Notes under the pieces: model-generated
The model's input: only the letters and a program-made list of their open reading frames with translations
Told to the model about the DNA's origin: nothing
Databases searched by the model: none
Origin: DASYQV01 sp036005125
GTDB lineage: Bacteria > Acidobacteriota > Vicinamibacteria > Vicinamibacterales > UBA2999
Direction: 5' to 3'
Assembly: GCA_036005125.1 (NCBI GenBank)
Contig: DASYQV010000196.1
Span: 1 to 29,124, forward strand
Length of the DNA stretch: 29,124 nt
In this document: one piece after another, positions 15,183 through 23,346 of the stretch
How positions within the stretch are numbered: position 1 is the stretch's first letter
How the letters are laid out: each line of letters starts with the position of its first letter
Program-made: the position numbers and the translations under genes

Positions 15183-16394
15183 GTGCCCATAGAGGTTCGC
15201 CTCCCGCAGCTTGCCGAACCGATGAAGTCCGCCAGGCTCGCCGTGTGGCTCAAGCGCGAAGGCGATGTGATTATTGCAGGCGAACCGATTGCCGAGCTCG
15301 AGACCGACAAGACGAATGTCGAGCTCGAAGCGCCCGGGTCGGGTGTGCTCGAACGGATCGTCGTCGCAGCCGGCACAGAATCGCTGGAGGCCGGAGGCCT
15401 GCTCGCCGTGATCGCCGAGGGGCGGGCGGAGATCGCGCCGGAGCCGAAGGTCCAGGAACCGTCGGGTGAACGCGCCGGAACACCCCGGTCAGATGAGAGG
15501 ATCGCCGTGACGCCGCTCGCCCGGCGAATGGCGATCGTCGCCGGCGTCGATCTCGGCGAGATTCGCGGCAGCGGTCCCGCCGGCCGCGTGGGGAAGGTAG
15601 ACGTGGAGCGCGTGCTCCGGGAGCGACGCGGCCTGCCGGCGGGTCGTGCCGCCGCGCCAGCTGTCTCCCGCAAGGCTCCTGCTTCCTCGCCGTCGGTCGC
15701 GCCGGCATCTGCCGGGTTCGATGAGCAGCCGCTCTCGCAGATGCGCCGCGTCGTGGCGGCGCGGCTGACGGAAGCCAAGCAGACGATTCCGCACTTCTAC
15801 CTGCAGATCGACTGCACCGTGGACGCCCTGCTCGAGGCGCGCGCCCGCATCCGGGAGGCCGATCCTGATCTGAAGCTCACCGTGACCGACTGCGTCGTCC
15901 GCGCAGCGGCGCTCGCGCTCGGCAAAGTGCCGCTCGCGAACTCGGCATGGGCCGAGACCGCCGTCCGTGTGTACGACTCGGCGGACATCGCGGTGGCGGT
16001 GAACACGCCGGCCGGTCTCATCACGCCGGTGATCCGCTCCGCCGAAACCAAGGGGCTCGCGACGATTTCGCGGGAGTTGAAGGCGCTTACCGACCGCGCG
16101 CGCGCCGGCCAGCTGCGGCCGGAGGAGTATACGGGCGGGACATTCACGATCTCGAACCTCGGGATGTATGGCGTCACCAGCCTGTATCCCATCGTGAACC
16201 CGCCGCAAAGCTGCATCCTCGGCGTCGGCGCCGCGATCCAGCGGCCGGTTGTGCGCGACGGCGCGGTCACCGTCGGCACGGTGATGTCGTGTACGCTGTC
16301 GGCCGATCATCGCGCCCTGGATGGCGCGACCGGCGCGGAACTGCTGGCGGAATTCCGCCGGCTGATCGAACACCCCTGGCTGCTGATGGTGTGA
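15183..16394 (+). CDS. Dihydrolipoyl acyltransferase (E2) of a 2-oxoacid dehydrogenase complex
   Basis: The 403-aa E2 subunit transfers the acyl group from E1 to coenzyme A. Residues 1-76 are one lipoyl domain, with the lipoylated Lys in ELETDKTNVELEAPGSG (K43). Residues about 108-146 are the peripheral-subunit (E3/E1) binding domain: VTPLARRMAIVAGVDLGEI, then GSGPAGRVGKVDV. An Ala/Pro linker leads to the catalytic domain, with the active site H-R-A-L-D-G (His at about 376). The start is GTG at 15183, because AGGAG lies 5 nt before it; a GTG at 15177 overlaps that site. It follows E1 by a 64-nt repeat-filled gap. No E3 gene is in the window, so a shared dihydrolipoamide dehydrogenase is expected elsewhere. 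Confidence 0.93.
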   Translation: MPIEVRLPQLAEPMKSARLAVWLKREGDVIIAGEPIAELETDKTNVELEAPGSGVLERIVVAAGTESLEAGGLLAVIAEGRAEIAPEPKVQEPSGERAGTPRSDERIAVTPLARRMAIVAGVDLGEIRGSGPAGRVGKVDVERVLRERRGLPAGRAAAPAVSRKAPASSPSVAPASAGFDEQPLSQMRRVVAARLTEAKQTIPHFYLQIDCTVDALLEARARIREADPDLKLTVTDCVVRAAALALGKVPLANSAWAETAVRVYDSADIAVAVNTPAGLITPVIRSAETKGLATISRELKALTDRARAGQLRPEEYTGGTFTISNLGMYGVTSLYPIVNPPQSCILGVGAAIQRPVVRDGAVTVGTVMSCTLSADHRALDGATGAELLAEFRRLIEHPWLLMV

Positions 16395-16395
16395 G

Positions 16396-16449
16396 GGTCA
16401 GAACGGGGTCAGAACGGGGTCAGAACGGGGTCAGAACGGGGTCAGACCC
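16396..16449. repeat. 11-bp tandem repeat GGTCAGAACGG
   Basis: Four exact units of GGTCAGAACGG run from 16396 to 16439, followed by a partial fifth (GGTCAGACCCTGGG). The array starts one base after the E2 stop codon and ends just before a strong hairpin. Exact units suggest recent expansion or conversion. No coding or RNA feature is seen in it. Confidence 0.9.
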
Positions 16450-16454
16450 TGGGT

Positions 16455-16486
16455 ACGGATCGACTCAAGGCATTGAGTCGATCCGT
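16455..16486. terminator. Perfect 14-bp hairpin after E2
   Basis: ACGGATCGACTCAA (16455-16468) and TTGAGTCGATCCGT (16473-16486) pair perfectly around a GGCA loop. It lies 60 nt after the E2 stop and 94 nt before the cytochrome c start, so it probably ends the E1-E2 transcript. No T-run follows. It could instead be an operator for the next gene. Confidence 0.55.
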
Positions 16487-16579
16487 GTGAGGGTTCGGCG
16501 ATGGGCGAACCTGTATCATGTTCCGGCATTCGGACGAAACGTCGGTCCGTCGACGATCCAATACCGCAAGAGAGGGGAT

Positions 16580-17068
16580 ATGGCGCAGGTGAATCGCAAT
16601 AACCGCTCGCATATCAGACGTATACAGCGAGGCGGCATTGTCCTGGGCGTATTCGGGATGTGGGTACTCGCTGCCGTCTGGACACACGGCAGTATGGCGT
16701 CGCTCTCGGCGCAGCAACCTCGGACAGTGCGAGACGGAATCTTTACGGAAGAGCAGTCCACGCGCGGTCAGGCCACCTATCAGATGAACTGTGCCAGCTG
16801 CCATGGCCCGGATCTCTCGGGTCAGGAGAGCGCGCCGGCACTGAAAGGCCAGGAATTCCAGACGTCATGGGACGGACTCTCGGTTGGCGATCTCTTCGAG
16901 CGCGTACGCGTCTCGATGCCGCAGGACGCGCCGGGCCGAATGAGTCGCAAGGAGTACGCCGATACGATTGCGTTCATCTTCAAGTCATCTTCGATGCCCG
17001 CTGGCCAGTCGGAGCTCCCGTCGGAGCTCGAGCCGCTCAAGCAAATCAAGATCGAGTGGGGCAAATAA
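16580..17068 (+). CDS. Exported mono-haem cytochrome c
   Basis: The frame is open far upstream, but that part overlaps E2; the ATG at 16580 follows GAGGGG. The 162-aa product has a basic N-region (RNNRSHIRRIQRGG) and a hydrophobic segment, VLGVFGMWVLAAVW, so it is exported or anchored. The haem-binding CASCH is at residues 71-75, preceded by RGQATYQMN and followed by GPDLSG. The axial Met is probably in SMPQDAPGRMS. This is the class I layout of small cytochromes c that accept electrons from PQQ dehydrogenases, and a PQQ dehydrogenase is encoded at 19816-21873. That pairing is inferred from distance and family habits only. Confidence 0.9.
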   Translation: MAQVNRNNRSHIRRIQRGGIVLGVFGMWVLAAVWTHGSMASLSAQQPRTVRDGIFTEEQSTRGQATYQMNCASCHGPDLSGQESAPALKGQEFQTSWDGLSVGDLFERVRVSMPQDAPGRMSRKEYADTIAFIFKSSSMPAGQSELPSELEPLKQIKIEWGK

Positions 17069-17219
17069 GGCATCAGGGATCAGGCATCAGGGATCAGGGC
17101 TGTCTCAGGCATCAGGCATCAGGCATCAGGCATCAGGGCTGTCTCAGGCATCAGGCATCAGGCATCAGGGCTGTCTCAGGCATCAGGTATCAGGGACCAG
17201 GCATCAGGGCTGACTCAGT
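17069..17219. repeat. CATCAGG heptamer array with nested GCTGTCTCAGG units
   Basis: The entire gap between the cytochrome c stop and the amidohydrolase start is repeat. Runs of CATCAGG (with GATCAGG and TATCAGG variants) are separated by GGGCTGTCTCAGG at about 17097, 17137 and 17168, with a last variant, GGGCTGACTCAG, at 17207. It is thus a higher-order tandem array in which the run length differs per unit. The array abuts the start codon of the next gene and leaves no visible ribosome-binding site. Confidence 0.9.
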
Positions 17220-17221
17220 GA

Positions 17222-18580
17222 ATGCGCGACGGTAGAGGTATTCTCTTCGGCCTCGTCGTGGCGGCGACGTGTTCGCTGCAGGCGTCCGTGCAGACGTCCC
17301 GGGGAGCGGTGTTGTTCGAGGGTGCGCGGCTCGTCGTCGGCGATGGCAGCGCGCCGATCGAGCGCTCGGCCATTCTCGTCCTCAACGACAGGTTCGTCCG
17401 TGTCGGGCGGCAAGGCACGGTCCAGGCTCCTGCCGGCGCAGTCCGCGTGGACCTGACCGGCAAGACGATCATCCCCGCGCTCATCGATGCTCACGCCCAC
17501 ATCGGGTACATGAAAGATCTCACGAGCGGGCCGCAGAACTACACCCGCGAGAACATCCTCGACCACCTCCATCGCTACGCCTATTTCGGCGTGGCCGCGG
17601 GAATGGCGATGGGCTCGGATTGGGGAGAGCTGCCGTTCCAGATGCGCGACGAGATACACCCGGGCGCCGCGCGCTTTTTCACGGCCGGCAGGGGACTCGC
17701 GCCGCCCGACGAAGTTCGGCCTGACAACATGCGGCACTCCGCCTACAGCCTCACCACCGAAGCGGAGGCGAGGAAGGCCGTCCAGGAGCTCGCCGCGCGC
17801 AAGGTAAAGCTCGTCAAGACATGGGTCGACGACCGAGGCGGATCGGTGCGGAAGCTGAGCCCGGCCCTCTATCGCGCGATCATCGACGAGGCGCACAAAC
17901 ATCACATGCGCGTTGCCGCTCACGCGACGGGCCTCGCTGACGCCAAGGACCTGGTGCGCGCCGGACTCGACGTTTTTGCGCACATGGTGTCCGACGTGGA
18001 CGACGAGCTCATCGCCCTCCTCAAGGAGCGGCCGCGCGTCGCATTCCTGCTGGCACTCGGGGGACCGAGACGGACGATTTACGCCCCGTGGCTCGAGGGT
18101 CCGCACCCGCTCGTGCGCGAAACGGTGTCACCGGCGCAAGTCAAACGCCTGCGCGACAGGCTGACTGGCACCAAGCCAGAGGAGCTCGAACGCGCGCGTG
18201 ACGCCTGGAACCGCCTGGCCCGCGGGATCGCGCGAATCAACGCGGCCGGCGTGCGGATCGGCGTCGGCACCGATGGAGGAGGGCAGGCGGGCGATCAGTT
18301 CGTCGGCTGGACAGTGCACACTGAAATGGAAAACATGGTTGCCGCCGGGATGACACCGGGGCAGGTGATCGTCGCGGCGACGAAGACATCCGCCGAGATC
18401 CTCGGCCTCGAGGATCTGGGTACAATCGCCCAGGGCAAGAGCGCCGACTTCGTCGTGCTCGACGCGAATCCCCTCGACGACATCACCAACTCGCGAACGA
18501 TCTCGAAGGTCTACCTCAGGGGACAGGAAGTCGATCGCGCCGCGCTGCGCGCCAGGTGGCCAGCACCATCGTCGAACTAG
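17222..18580 (+). CDS. Exported amidohydrolase-superfamily protein
   Basis: The 452-aa metal-dependent hydrolase has a signal peptide (ILFGLVVAATCSLQASVQ). All expected ligands are present: DAHAH (H91, H93), a probably carbamylated Lys in KLVKTW (K199), H234 in AAHATG, H254 in FAHMV and D351 in GTDGGG. The small beta domain is formed from both ends (ILVLNDRFVRVG; GKSADFVVLDANPL). These features fit the imidazolonepropionase/prolidase-like group of exported amidohydrolases common in Acidobacteriota; the substrate is unknown. The ATG directly follows the CATCAGG array and lacks a clear ribosome-binding site. It is 25 nt upstream of the next gene, so the two are probably co-transcribed. Confidence 0.9.
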   Translation: MRDGRGILFGLVVAATCSLQASVQTSRGAVLFEGARLVVGDGSAPIERSAILVLNDRFVRVGRQGTVQAPAGAVRVDLTGKTIIPALIDAHAHIGYMKDLTSGPQNYTRENILDHLHRYAYFGVAAGMAMGSDWGELPFQMRDEIHPGAARFFTAGRGLAPPDEVRPDNMRHSAYSLTTEAEARKAVQELAARKVKLVKTWVDDRGGSVRKLSPALYRAIIDEAHKHHMRVAAHATGLADAKDLVRAGLDVFAHMVSDVDDELIALLKERPRVAFLLALGGPRRTIYAPWLEGPHPLVRETVSPAQVKRLRDRLTGTKPEELERARDAWNRLARGIARINAAGVRIGVGTDGGGQAGDQFVGWTVHTEMENMVAAGMTPGQVIVAATKTSAEILGLEDLGTIAQGKSADFVVLDANPLDDITNSRTISKVYLRGQEVDRAALRARWPAPSSN

Positions 18581-18605
18581 ATAACGGGCTGAACGGAGGG
18601 CCAGA

Positions 18606-19763
18606 ATGAGCGACCGGTCTTTTGTGTCCTCAGACCGTTATGCGGCCCGTAACGGGAAGTTTGTTTCCCTTGCTGGACCGCATAACGGTCTAGGCGCGCG
18701 GAGCGCGCCAAAAAGACACTGCGGTAACCAGTCAGGGGCTCTGCTGGGAAATCAGGGGCAGAGCCCCTGGCTGGTGGCTCTGATGATTGCGATCGCCCTC
18801 GTCATTGGTGCGCCTGTCTCGACCGCAGGCCAGCACCCGACGTGGAAGCCACCCCGCACGCCGTATGGCCACCCGGACCTGCAGGGAGTGTGGCTGAACA
18901 ACAGCGCAACGCCCTTCGAACGACCGAAGGCGTTGGAGGGGAGACAGTTTCTCACCGACGAGGAAGTTGCTGAATTGAAACGGCGGGCAGATCGGCTCTT
19001 CAAGGACGGAAATGCCGACCTTCCGGTAGGAGACAATCTTTTCCTCGCCGCCCTCAACAATGTCGAACAGTTCAGGAACCCGAACGGGGCAAATCGTAGT
19101 TCCGCCTACATGATCGAGAGGGAGTTCGACAACCGGACGTCGCTCATCGTCGATCCGCCCGATGGAAGAATTCCCGCATTGACCGCGGAGGCGCAGCGAA
19201 GACGGGCCGCGACGGCGGCACGGGAGCGCGCCCTCGCGGGGCCGGAGGACTTCAACAACAACACGCGATGCATTACGCCGGGGATGCCAAGGATTGGCGC
19301 TGGCGCGGCAGGTGATCCGCAGTACGGCTACTATCAGATCCTCCAATCGCCCGGTTACGTCGTGCTCTTCCTGGAGGCATTCCACGACGCGCGCATCATT
19401 CCATTGGACGGCCGACCGCATCTTTCGGGAAGCATCCGGCAGTGGAGCGGTGACCCGCGGGGCCGATGGGACGGTGACACGCTGATCGTCGACACCGCGA
19501 ACTTCTCCCCCAAGAGCAACTTTCTCGGATCAGCCGAGAATCTGCATCTGGTTGAACGCTTCACGCGCGTGGCCGCGGATACGATCAAGTATGACGTCAC
19601 CGTCGAGGACGCGACGACGTGGACCAAATCCTGGTCGGCCGCCATTCGCCTCAAGCAGGTTCAGGCCAAGATCTTCGAGTTTGCCTGCCATGAGGGGAAT
19701 CAGGACGCAATCGAGACCATCCTCGCCATTCGTCGCGCAGAGGAGAGGAAGGGATCGAGGTAA
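18606..19763 (+). CDS. Uncharacterised exported protein with repeat-derived N-terminus
   Basis: The ATG follows GGAGGG at 5 nt, a strong site. Residues 10-57 are encoded by composite palindromic element C (DRYAARNGKFVS, then GARSAPKRH). The hydrophobic signal segment comes only after that (residues 55-73, LVALMIAIALVIGAPVSTAG). The mature part starts HPTWKPPRTPYGHPDLQG and includes NNTRCITPGMPR, VVLFLEAFHDARIIPLDGRP and GRWDGDTLIVDT. This type is very common in Acidobacteriota; no activity is known to me and no catalytic motif stands out. If translation instead starts at GTG 18774 or ATG 18783, the repeat is a leader and the protein has an ordinary signal peptide. It lies 25 nt after the amidohydrolase gene. 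Confidence 0.85.
   Translation: MSDRSFVSSDRYAARNGKFVSLAGPHNGLGARSAPKRHCGNQSGALLGNQGQSPWLVALMIAIALVIGAPVSTAGQHPTWKPPRTPYGHPDLQGVWLNNSATPFERPKALEGRQFLTDEEVAELKRRADRLFKDGNADLPVGDNLFLAALNNVEQFRNPNGANRSSAYMIEREFDNRTSLIVDPPDGRIPALTAEAQRRRAATAARERALAGPEDFNNNTRCITPGMPRIGAGAAGDPQYGYYQILQSPGYVVLFLEAFHDARIIPLDGRPHLSGSIRQWSGDPRGRWDGDTLIVDTANFSPKSNFLGSAENLHLVERFTRVAADTIKYDVTVEDATTWTKSWSAAIRLKQVQAKIFEFACHEGNQDAIETILAIRRAEERKGSR
18633..18776. repeat. Composite palindromic element, copy C, inside a reading frame
   Basis: This is a complete three-stem copy. Stem 1 is a perfect 13-bp pair, GACCGTTATGCGG (18633-18645) and CCGCATAACGGTC (18678-18690). Stem 2 is GGCGCGC-GGA-GCGCGCC, followed by AAAAAGACACTG. Stem 3 pairs AACCAG and AGGGGCTCTG (18726-18743) with CAGAGCCCCT and CTGGTG (18759-18776). 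The strings CTAGGCGCGCG and GCGCGCCAAAAAGACACTG are shared with other copies. The whole element is read without a stop as residues 10-57 of the exported protein. Confidence 0.8.
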
Positions 19764-19771
19764 GAGTTGAA

Positions 19772-19793
19772 GCGCGGGTCCGAAGACCCGCGC
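19772..19793. terminator. GGGTC/GACCC hairpin between convergent genes
   Basis: GCGCGGGTC and GACCCGCGC form a perfect 9-bp stem with a CGAA tetraloop (a GNRA-like stable loop class), 9 nt after the stop of the gene ending at 19763. The minus-strand PQQ dehydrogenase ends at 19816 on the other side. It is followed by CTACGTACGTCCC, a flank that resembles the one after the hairpin at 6302. It is a likely two-way terminator of the same repeat family. Confidence 0.6.
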
Positions 19794-19815
19794 CTCCATC
19801 CTACGTACGTCCCGT

Positions 19816-21873
19816 CTACCTCGCATCCGACTGCGGACGGGCGGGCAGGGCGAACGCGATCAACTCGCCGGAATATGCGGCGCCGCTGATAGCCAGCACG
19901 AGATACTGCCTGCCGTTCAGCATATACGTCATCGGCGAGCCCGACTGCGGGGCCGGCATCGAGATCGCACCCACCTCTTTGCCTGACGCCTTCTCATACG
20001 CGCGAAGCACTCCACCGCGCTGGCCCGAACGAACTGTCTGAAATCCCGGGTCGCCGACGATCACCAGGGTTTTCGTCACCAGCGTTCCGACATTTCCCGG
20101 ACGTCCCGTGCGTGGAATGGTCATCCCCTTCAGCACGGCGTGATTGCGAATGCTGTCCGGCGTTTCTCCATGAGGAACCTGCCAGAGGATCTCGCCGCGA
20201 TTCAGGTCGATTGCGGTAAGACGACCGTACGGCGGTTTGATGAGCGGAAGACCCTGAACCGTGAGCGGCGCGGCGCCGCCGGGACCGGCGCCTTCCTCCC
20301 GCGGAGCGGCGGTCACTGAACCGGAGCCGCCGGTGCGCCGAGGACCGGCCAGCACCGTGCCCTGATGGTATTTGAAGTCGGCGGTTCCCGGGTCGGGGGG
20401 GACGAGGCCGAGCGCGGCCACCGCACTCTGCGATTGGAGGTACGCAATATGTGTTTCGGGATCGTAGGCGCCGCCCGGCCAGTTCGACGCGGAGCCCTGT
20501 GCCGCCATCGTGAGCGTAGCAACGGGGCCTTCAGCCCGGCTGACCGACGGCGGCGTGAAGATCGGTCCGATCCGGTAACGTGAAATCAGCTTCTCTGCTT
20601 CGGCCCGGAGCTCCGGCGTGAAATCGATCAGATCGTCAACCGCCAGGCCTTGACGATCGTAGGCTGGCGGCCTGGTTGGAAACGGCTGCGTCGGCGAGTA
20701 CCACTCGCCGGGCGTGTCGCCCCTGGGGACCGGTCGCTCCTCCATCGGCCAGATCGGCTTGCCGGTTAAGCGATCGAAGACGTAGAGGAATGCCTGCTTG
20801 GTCGGCTGGGCGAGCGCCTTGACCGTCTTCCCGTTCACGGTGATGTCGGCCAGGATTGGCGCGGCCGGAATGTCCATGTCCCACAATCCGTGGTGCACCA
20901 GCTGATAATGCCACAGACGTTTGCCTGTCCTGAGCTCGACGGCGACGATGCTTTCGCTGAACAGGTTGTTGCCGGGCCGATACCCGCCGTAATAGTCGCC
21001 GGTCGGCATCTCGACCGGCAGGTACGCGATCCCGAGCTCCTCATCGACGGAGATCTGCGCCCAGACGCCCGTGTTGCCCGTGTAGGAGGCGGACTCGTAC
21101 TCCCATGTGTCCGCGCCGAACTCGCCGGGGCGCGGGATGGTATGAAAGATCCAGAGCCGCTTGCCGGTCCGCACGTCGAAGCCGCGGATGTACCCCTTGA
21201 CGTTCCGCATGCTCTTCGGATTGGCGCCCGTGGCGTGAGCCGCGCCCACGATCACGACATCCCTGGCAACCATCGGCGTGGCGTGGAGCCCGACCTGTCC
21301 GGTGACCAGATCGATCTCCTGATCGAAGTCGCGCTTCAGGTCGACGATGCCATCCTGACCGAAGGTGGGGATGCGCGTCCCGGTCCTGGCGTCGAGGGCG
21401 ACGAGCCGGTACCCGGGCGTGACGTACAGAATCCGCTGCTCCTTGCCGTCGCTCCAGTAGGCGAGCCCTCGGCCGGATAGCTGTCGCGGGGAGGCGGCGC
21501 CGCGCGCACCTTCGTTCTCGCTGTGCACCCAGAGCAGCTCGCCCGTGGTGGCGTCGAGCGCGACCGCCGCGCGCCGTGTGCCGGCGGTGGAGTAGAGCAC
21601 GCCCTTCACCATCAGCGGCGTCGACTCGAATTGAAATTCGGGACGGGGCCCCAGATTGTCCGTCTTGAAGCGCCAGGCCACCTCCAGGTTGCTGAAGTTC
21701 GCGGGGGTTATCTGGTCGAGCGGAGCGTAGCGTGTGTGGCCCAGATCGCCGCCGTAGGTTGGCCACTCGCCGTTCTTCGCGCCCGATTGCCCGTGAACCC
21801 CGGCGGTCAGCCACGCGAGCGCGACGAGGAGCGAGACGGAACCAGGCGCCAGACGCCAGAGCGTGCGCAGCAT
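19816..21873 (-). CDS. Exported PQQ-dependent dehydrogenase (quinoprotein glucose dehydrogenase-like)
   Basis: The 685-aa protein begins with a signal peptide (SVSLLVALAWLTAGVHGQ), then EWPTYGGDLGHTRYAPLDQI, the standard start of the membrane-glucose-dehydrogenase-like quinoproteins. Blade motifs follow throughout: LDATTGELLWVHS, LDARTGTRIPTFGQDG, FDVRTGKRLWIFHTIPRPGE and VELRTGKRLWHYQLVHHGLWDMD. The end is QYLVLAISGAAYSGELIAFALP. These enzymes oxidise alcohols or sugars in the periplasm with PQQ and need an electron acceptor; no haem motif is in this protein, so a separate cytochrome such as that at 16580 may serve. The substrate is unknown. The ATG follows GGAGGG at about 9 nt. Confidence 0.92.
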   Translation of the reverse strand: MLRTLWRLAPGSVSLLVALAWLTAGVHGQSGAKNGEWPTYGGDLGHTRYAPLDQITPANFSNLEVAWRFKTDNLGPRPEFQFESTPLMVKGVLYSTAGTRRAAVALDATTGELLWVHSENEGARGAASPRQLSGRGLAYWSDGKEQRILYVTPGYRLVALDARTGTRIPTFGQDGIVDLKRDFDQEIDLVTGQVGLHATPMVARDVVIVGAAHATGANPKSMRNVKGYIRGFDVRTGKRLWIFHTIPRPGEFGADTWEYESASYTGNTGVWAQISVDEELGIAYLPVEMPTGDYYGGYRPGNNLFSESIVAVELRTGKRLWHYQLVHHGLWDMDIPAAPILADITVNGKTVKALAQPTKQAFLYVFDRLTGKPIWPMEERPVPRGDTPGEWYSPTQPFPTRPPAYDRQGLAVDDLIDFTPELRAEAEKLISRYRIGPIFTPPSVSRAEGPVATLTMAAQGSASNWPGGAYDPETHIAYLQSQSAVAALGLVPPDPGTADFKYHQGTVLAGPRRTGGSGSVTAAPREEGAGPGGAAPLTVQGLPLIKPPYGRLTAIDLNRGEILWQVPHGETPDSIRNHAVLKGMTIPRTGRPGNVGTLVTKTLVIVGDPGFQTVRSGQRGGVLRAYEKASGKEVGAISMPAPQSGSPMTYMLNGRQYLVLAISGAAYSGELIAFALPARPQSDAR

Positions 21874-21940
21874 CGTGCGTTCCCTCCGATGAGCGCGGAT
21901 TCTACCGGTACGGTCCGGCGAACGCCAATAGGTACGTCTG

Positions 21941-22009
21941 CGTAGGCCGCATCTTCAGATGCGGCGTCAGGGTGAGACAATTGCGCCGGGTCTGAAGATG
22001 CGGCCTACG
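21941..22009. repeat. Perfect 19-bp inverted repeat
   Basis: CGTAGGCCGCATCTTCAGA (21941-21959) is matched perfectly by its reverse complement at 21991-22009 around a 31-nt loop that contains GCGCCGGG. It lies between the 3' end of the histidine kinase gene (22024) and the start of the PQQ dehydrogenase gene (21873), both on the minus strand, so it may end the kinase transcript. The arms share the GTAGGC...TCTTCAGA pattern with the hairpin at 23474. Confidence 0.75.
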
Positions 22010-22023
22010 ACGTCTGTGTTGAA

Positions 22024-23196
22024 TCAGGAGGACGCGTCCGCACTCATCGTCACCGGCAACGTGAATCGGAACGTGCTGCCATGGCCAGGTTCGCTGTGCA
22101 CCCACAGCTGGCCGCCGTGCGCTTCGATGATGCCCTTGCTGATGAACAGTCCGAGGCCCGCGCTGTGGTTCGTGCCGTGCCCGCCGCGCCAGCAAGGCTC
22201 GAAGATATGAGGCAGGTCATCCGGTGAGATGGCCGGACCCGTGTCCGCGATCTCGATGATGGCCTGCGTATCCAGGGCAGTGGCCCAGACCTGAATCGAA
22301 TCGCCCGACGTGCAGGCTTTGAGTGTGTTCGAGAGGAGGTTCGACAGCACCTGCAGGATGCGGTCGCGGTCGCAGAGGCACTCGACGTCGATGAGCTCGA
22401 TGTCGAAGGTCAATCGGACGCCCTTTTCGACGGCGGGCGGGTGATGCAGATGCTGCGCGTCGGCCACGATGGCGGCCAGCGGCTCCACACGGCAATTCAA
22501 CGACAACCGGCCGGCCAGGATGCTGGAGGTGTCGAGCAGATCCGCGATCACCCGATCCATCTGCGAGGCGGCGCGCAAGACCGTCTCGAGGCTCCGTCGC
22601 GTGGTGTCGTCGCCGGCGTCAACCGATTTTCTGAGCAGAAGCCCCGCGCCGGCCATGATGGCCGCGAGCGGATGCCGGAGATCGTCCGACATGACGGCCA
22701 GCAGCGTCTCGGGCGCCCGGTTCGCTCCCGACAGGCGATCGGCCGCGCATCCCACGCGCTGCGCGGTCGCCTGGGTGGAGACGGCCTGGGCCACGGCCAT
22801 GTCGAGCGTTCGGTTCAACAAGGTCAGCTCGCCCGGGTACAACACGTCTGCGCCCGTGTCGAGGAGCTCGAGGATGACCGTCCGAAGCTCACCGTATTCC
22901 CGTATCACCTGCTCGAGATCGAAACCGGGCTCGAGCCAGCGCAGCGCGTCGCACATCGTCTCATCGTGCGGCACGCCTGCCGCTCTACGATGCGGCAGGC
23001 GTGCCGCCAGCGCGGCAATGTCATCGAGGAGGACCGGTACGTGATCGATGAGCGCCGGCGCAGTCATCCTCCGCGCGCGACGTTGGCCGCGCACGCGCTT
23101 CTGCCACCGATCGACGATCTCGCCGCGCCGCTCGCTGAGCACCGCGGCAAGATGCGTCATACCCTCTGCAGCCGTTCCGCGGTGGGCTTCGCGCAT
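22024..23196 (-). CDS. Soluble sensor histidine kinase with atypical H-box
   Basis: This 390-aa protein has no membrane segment. Residues about 14-150 resemble the RsbRD N-terminal sensor fold (LAAVLSERRGEIVDRWQKRV, then GFDLEQVIREYGELRTVIL). A HisKA-like dimerisation helix and an HATPase_c domain follow: LSNLLSNTLKACTSGD (N-box, N290), IADTGPAISPDDLPHIFEP (G1 and F boxes) and SAGLGLFISKGIIEAHGG (G2). The H-box reads VMSDDLRHPLAAI: the usual phosphoacceptor His (S-H-D/E-L-R) is Asp171, while a His stands four places later. G1 also has Ala for the third Gly. The start is uncertain: ATG 23196 follows GGAAAGG; longer (23265) and shorter (about 23160) starts exist. No response regulator is adjacent. 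Confidence 0.82.
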   Translation of the reverse strand: MREAHRGTAAEGMTHLAAVLSERRGEIVDRWQKRVRGQRRARRMTAPALIDHVPVLLDDIAALAARLPHRRAAGVPHDETMCDALRWLEPGFDLEQVIREYGELRTVILELLDTGADVLYPGELTLLNRTLDMAVAQAVSTQATAQRVGCAADRLSGANRAPETLLAVMSDDLRHPLAAIMAGAGLLLRKSVDAGDDTTRRSLETVLRAASQMDRVIADLLDTSSILAGRLSLNCRVEPLAAIVADAQHLHHPPAVEKGVRLTFDIELIDVECLCDRDRILQVLSNLLSNTLKACTSGDSIQVWATALDTQAIIEIADTGPAISPDDLPHIFEPCWRGGHGTNHSAGLGLFISKGIIEAHGGQLWVHSEPGHGSTFRFTLPVTMSADASS

Positions 23197-23346
23197 CTCT
23201 GCCTTTCCGTGGGCGTCTTCCTTCAGCCGGACGGAGGTGCAAGCGCACGTCCTGGTGCGCATCACGTCAACATGGCGCTCTATGGCGCTTAGACACCCCT
23301 ACTGATGAGAAAAAATGACCGACCTGACCGAAATGGCCGGGTCTGA

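Noticed and set aside
15947..16579. Long N-terminal extension of the cytochrome c frame
   Set aside because: It overlaps the E2 gene in another frame and an 11-bp tandem repeat; the ATG at 16580 has GAGGGG and a signal-type N-terminus directly after it.
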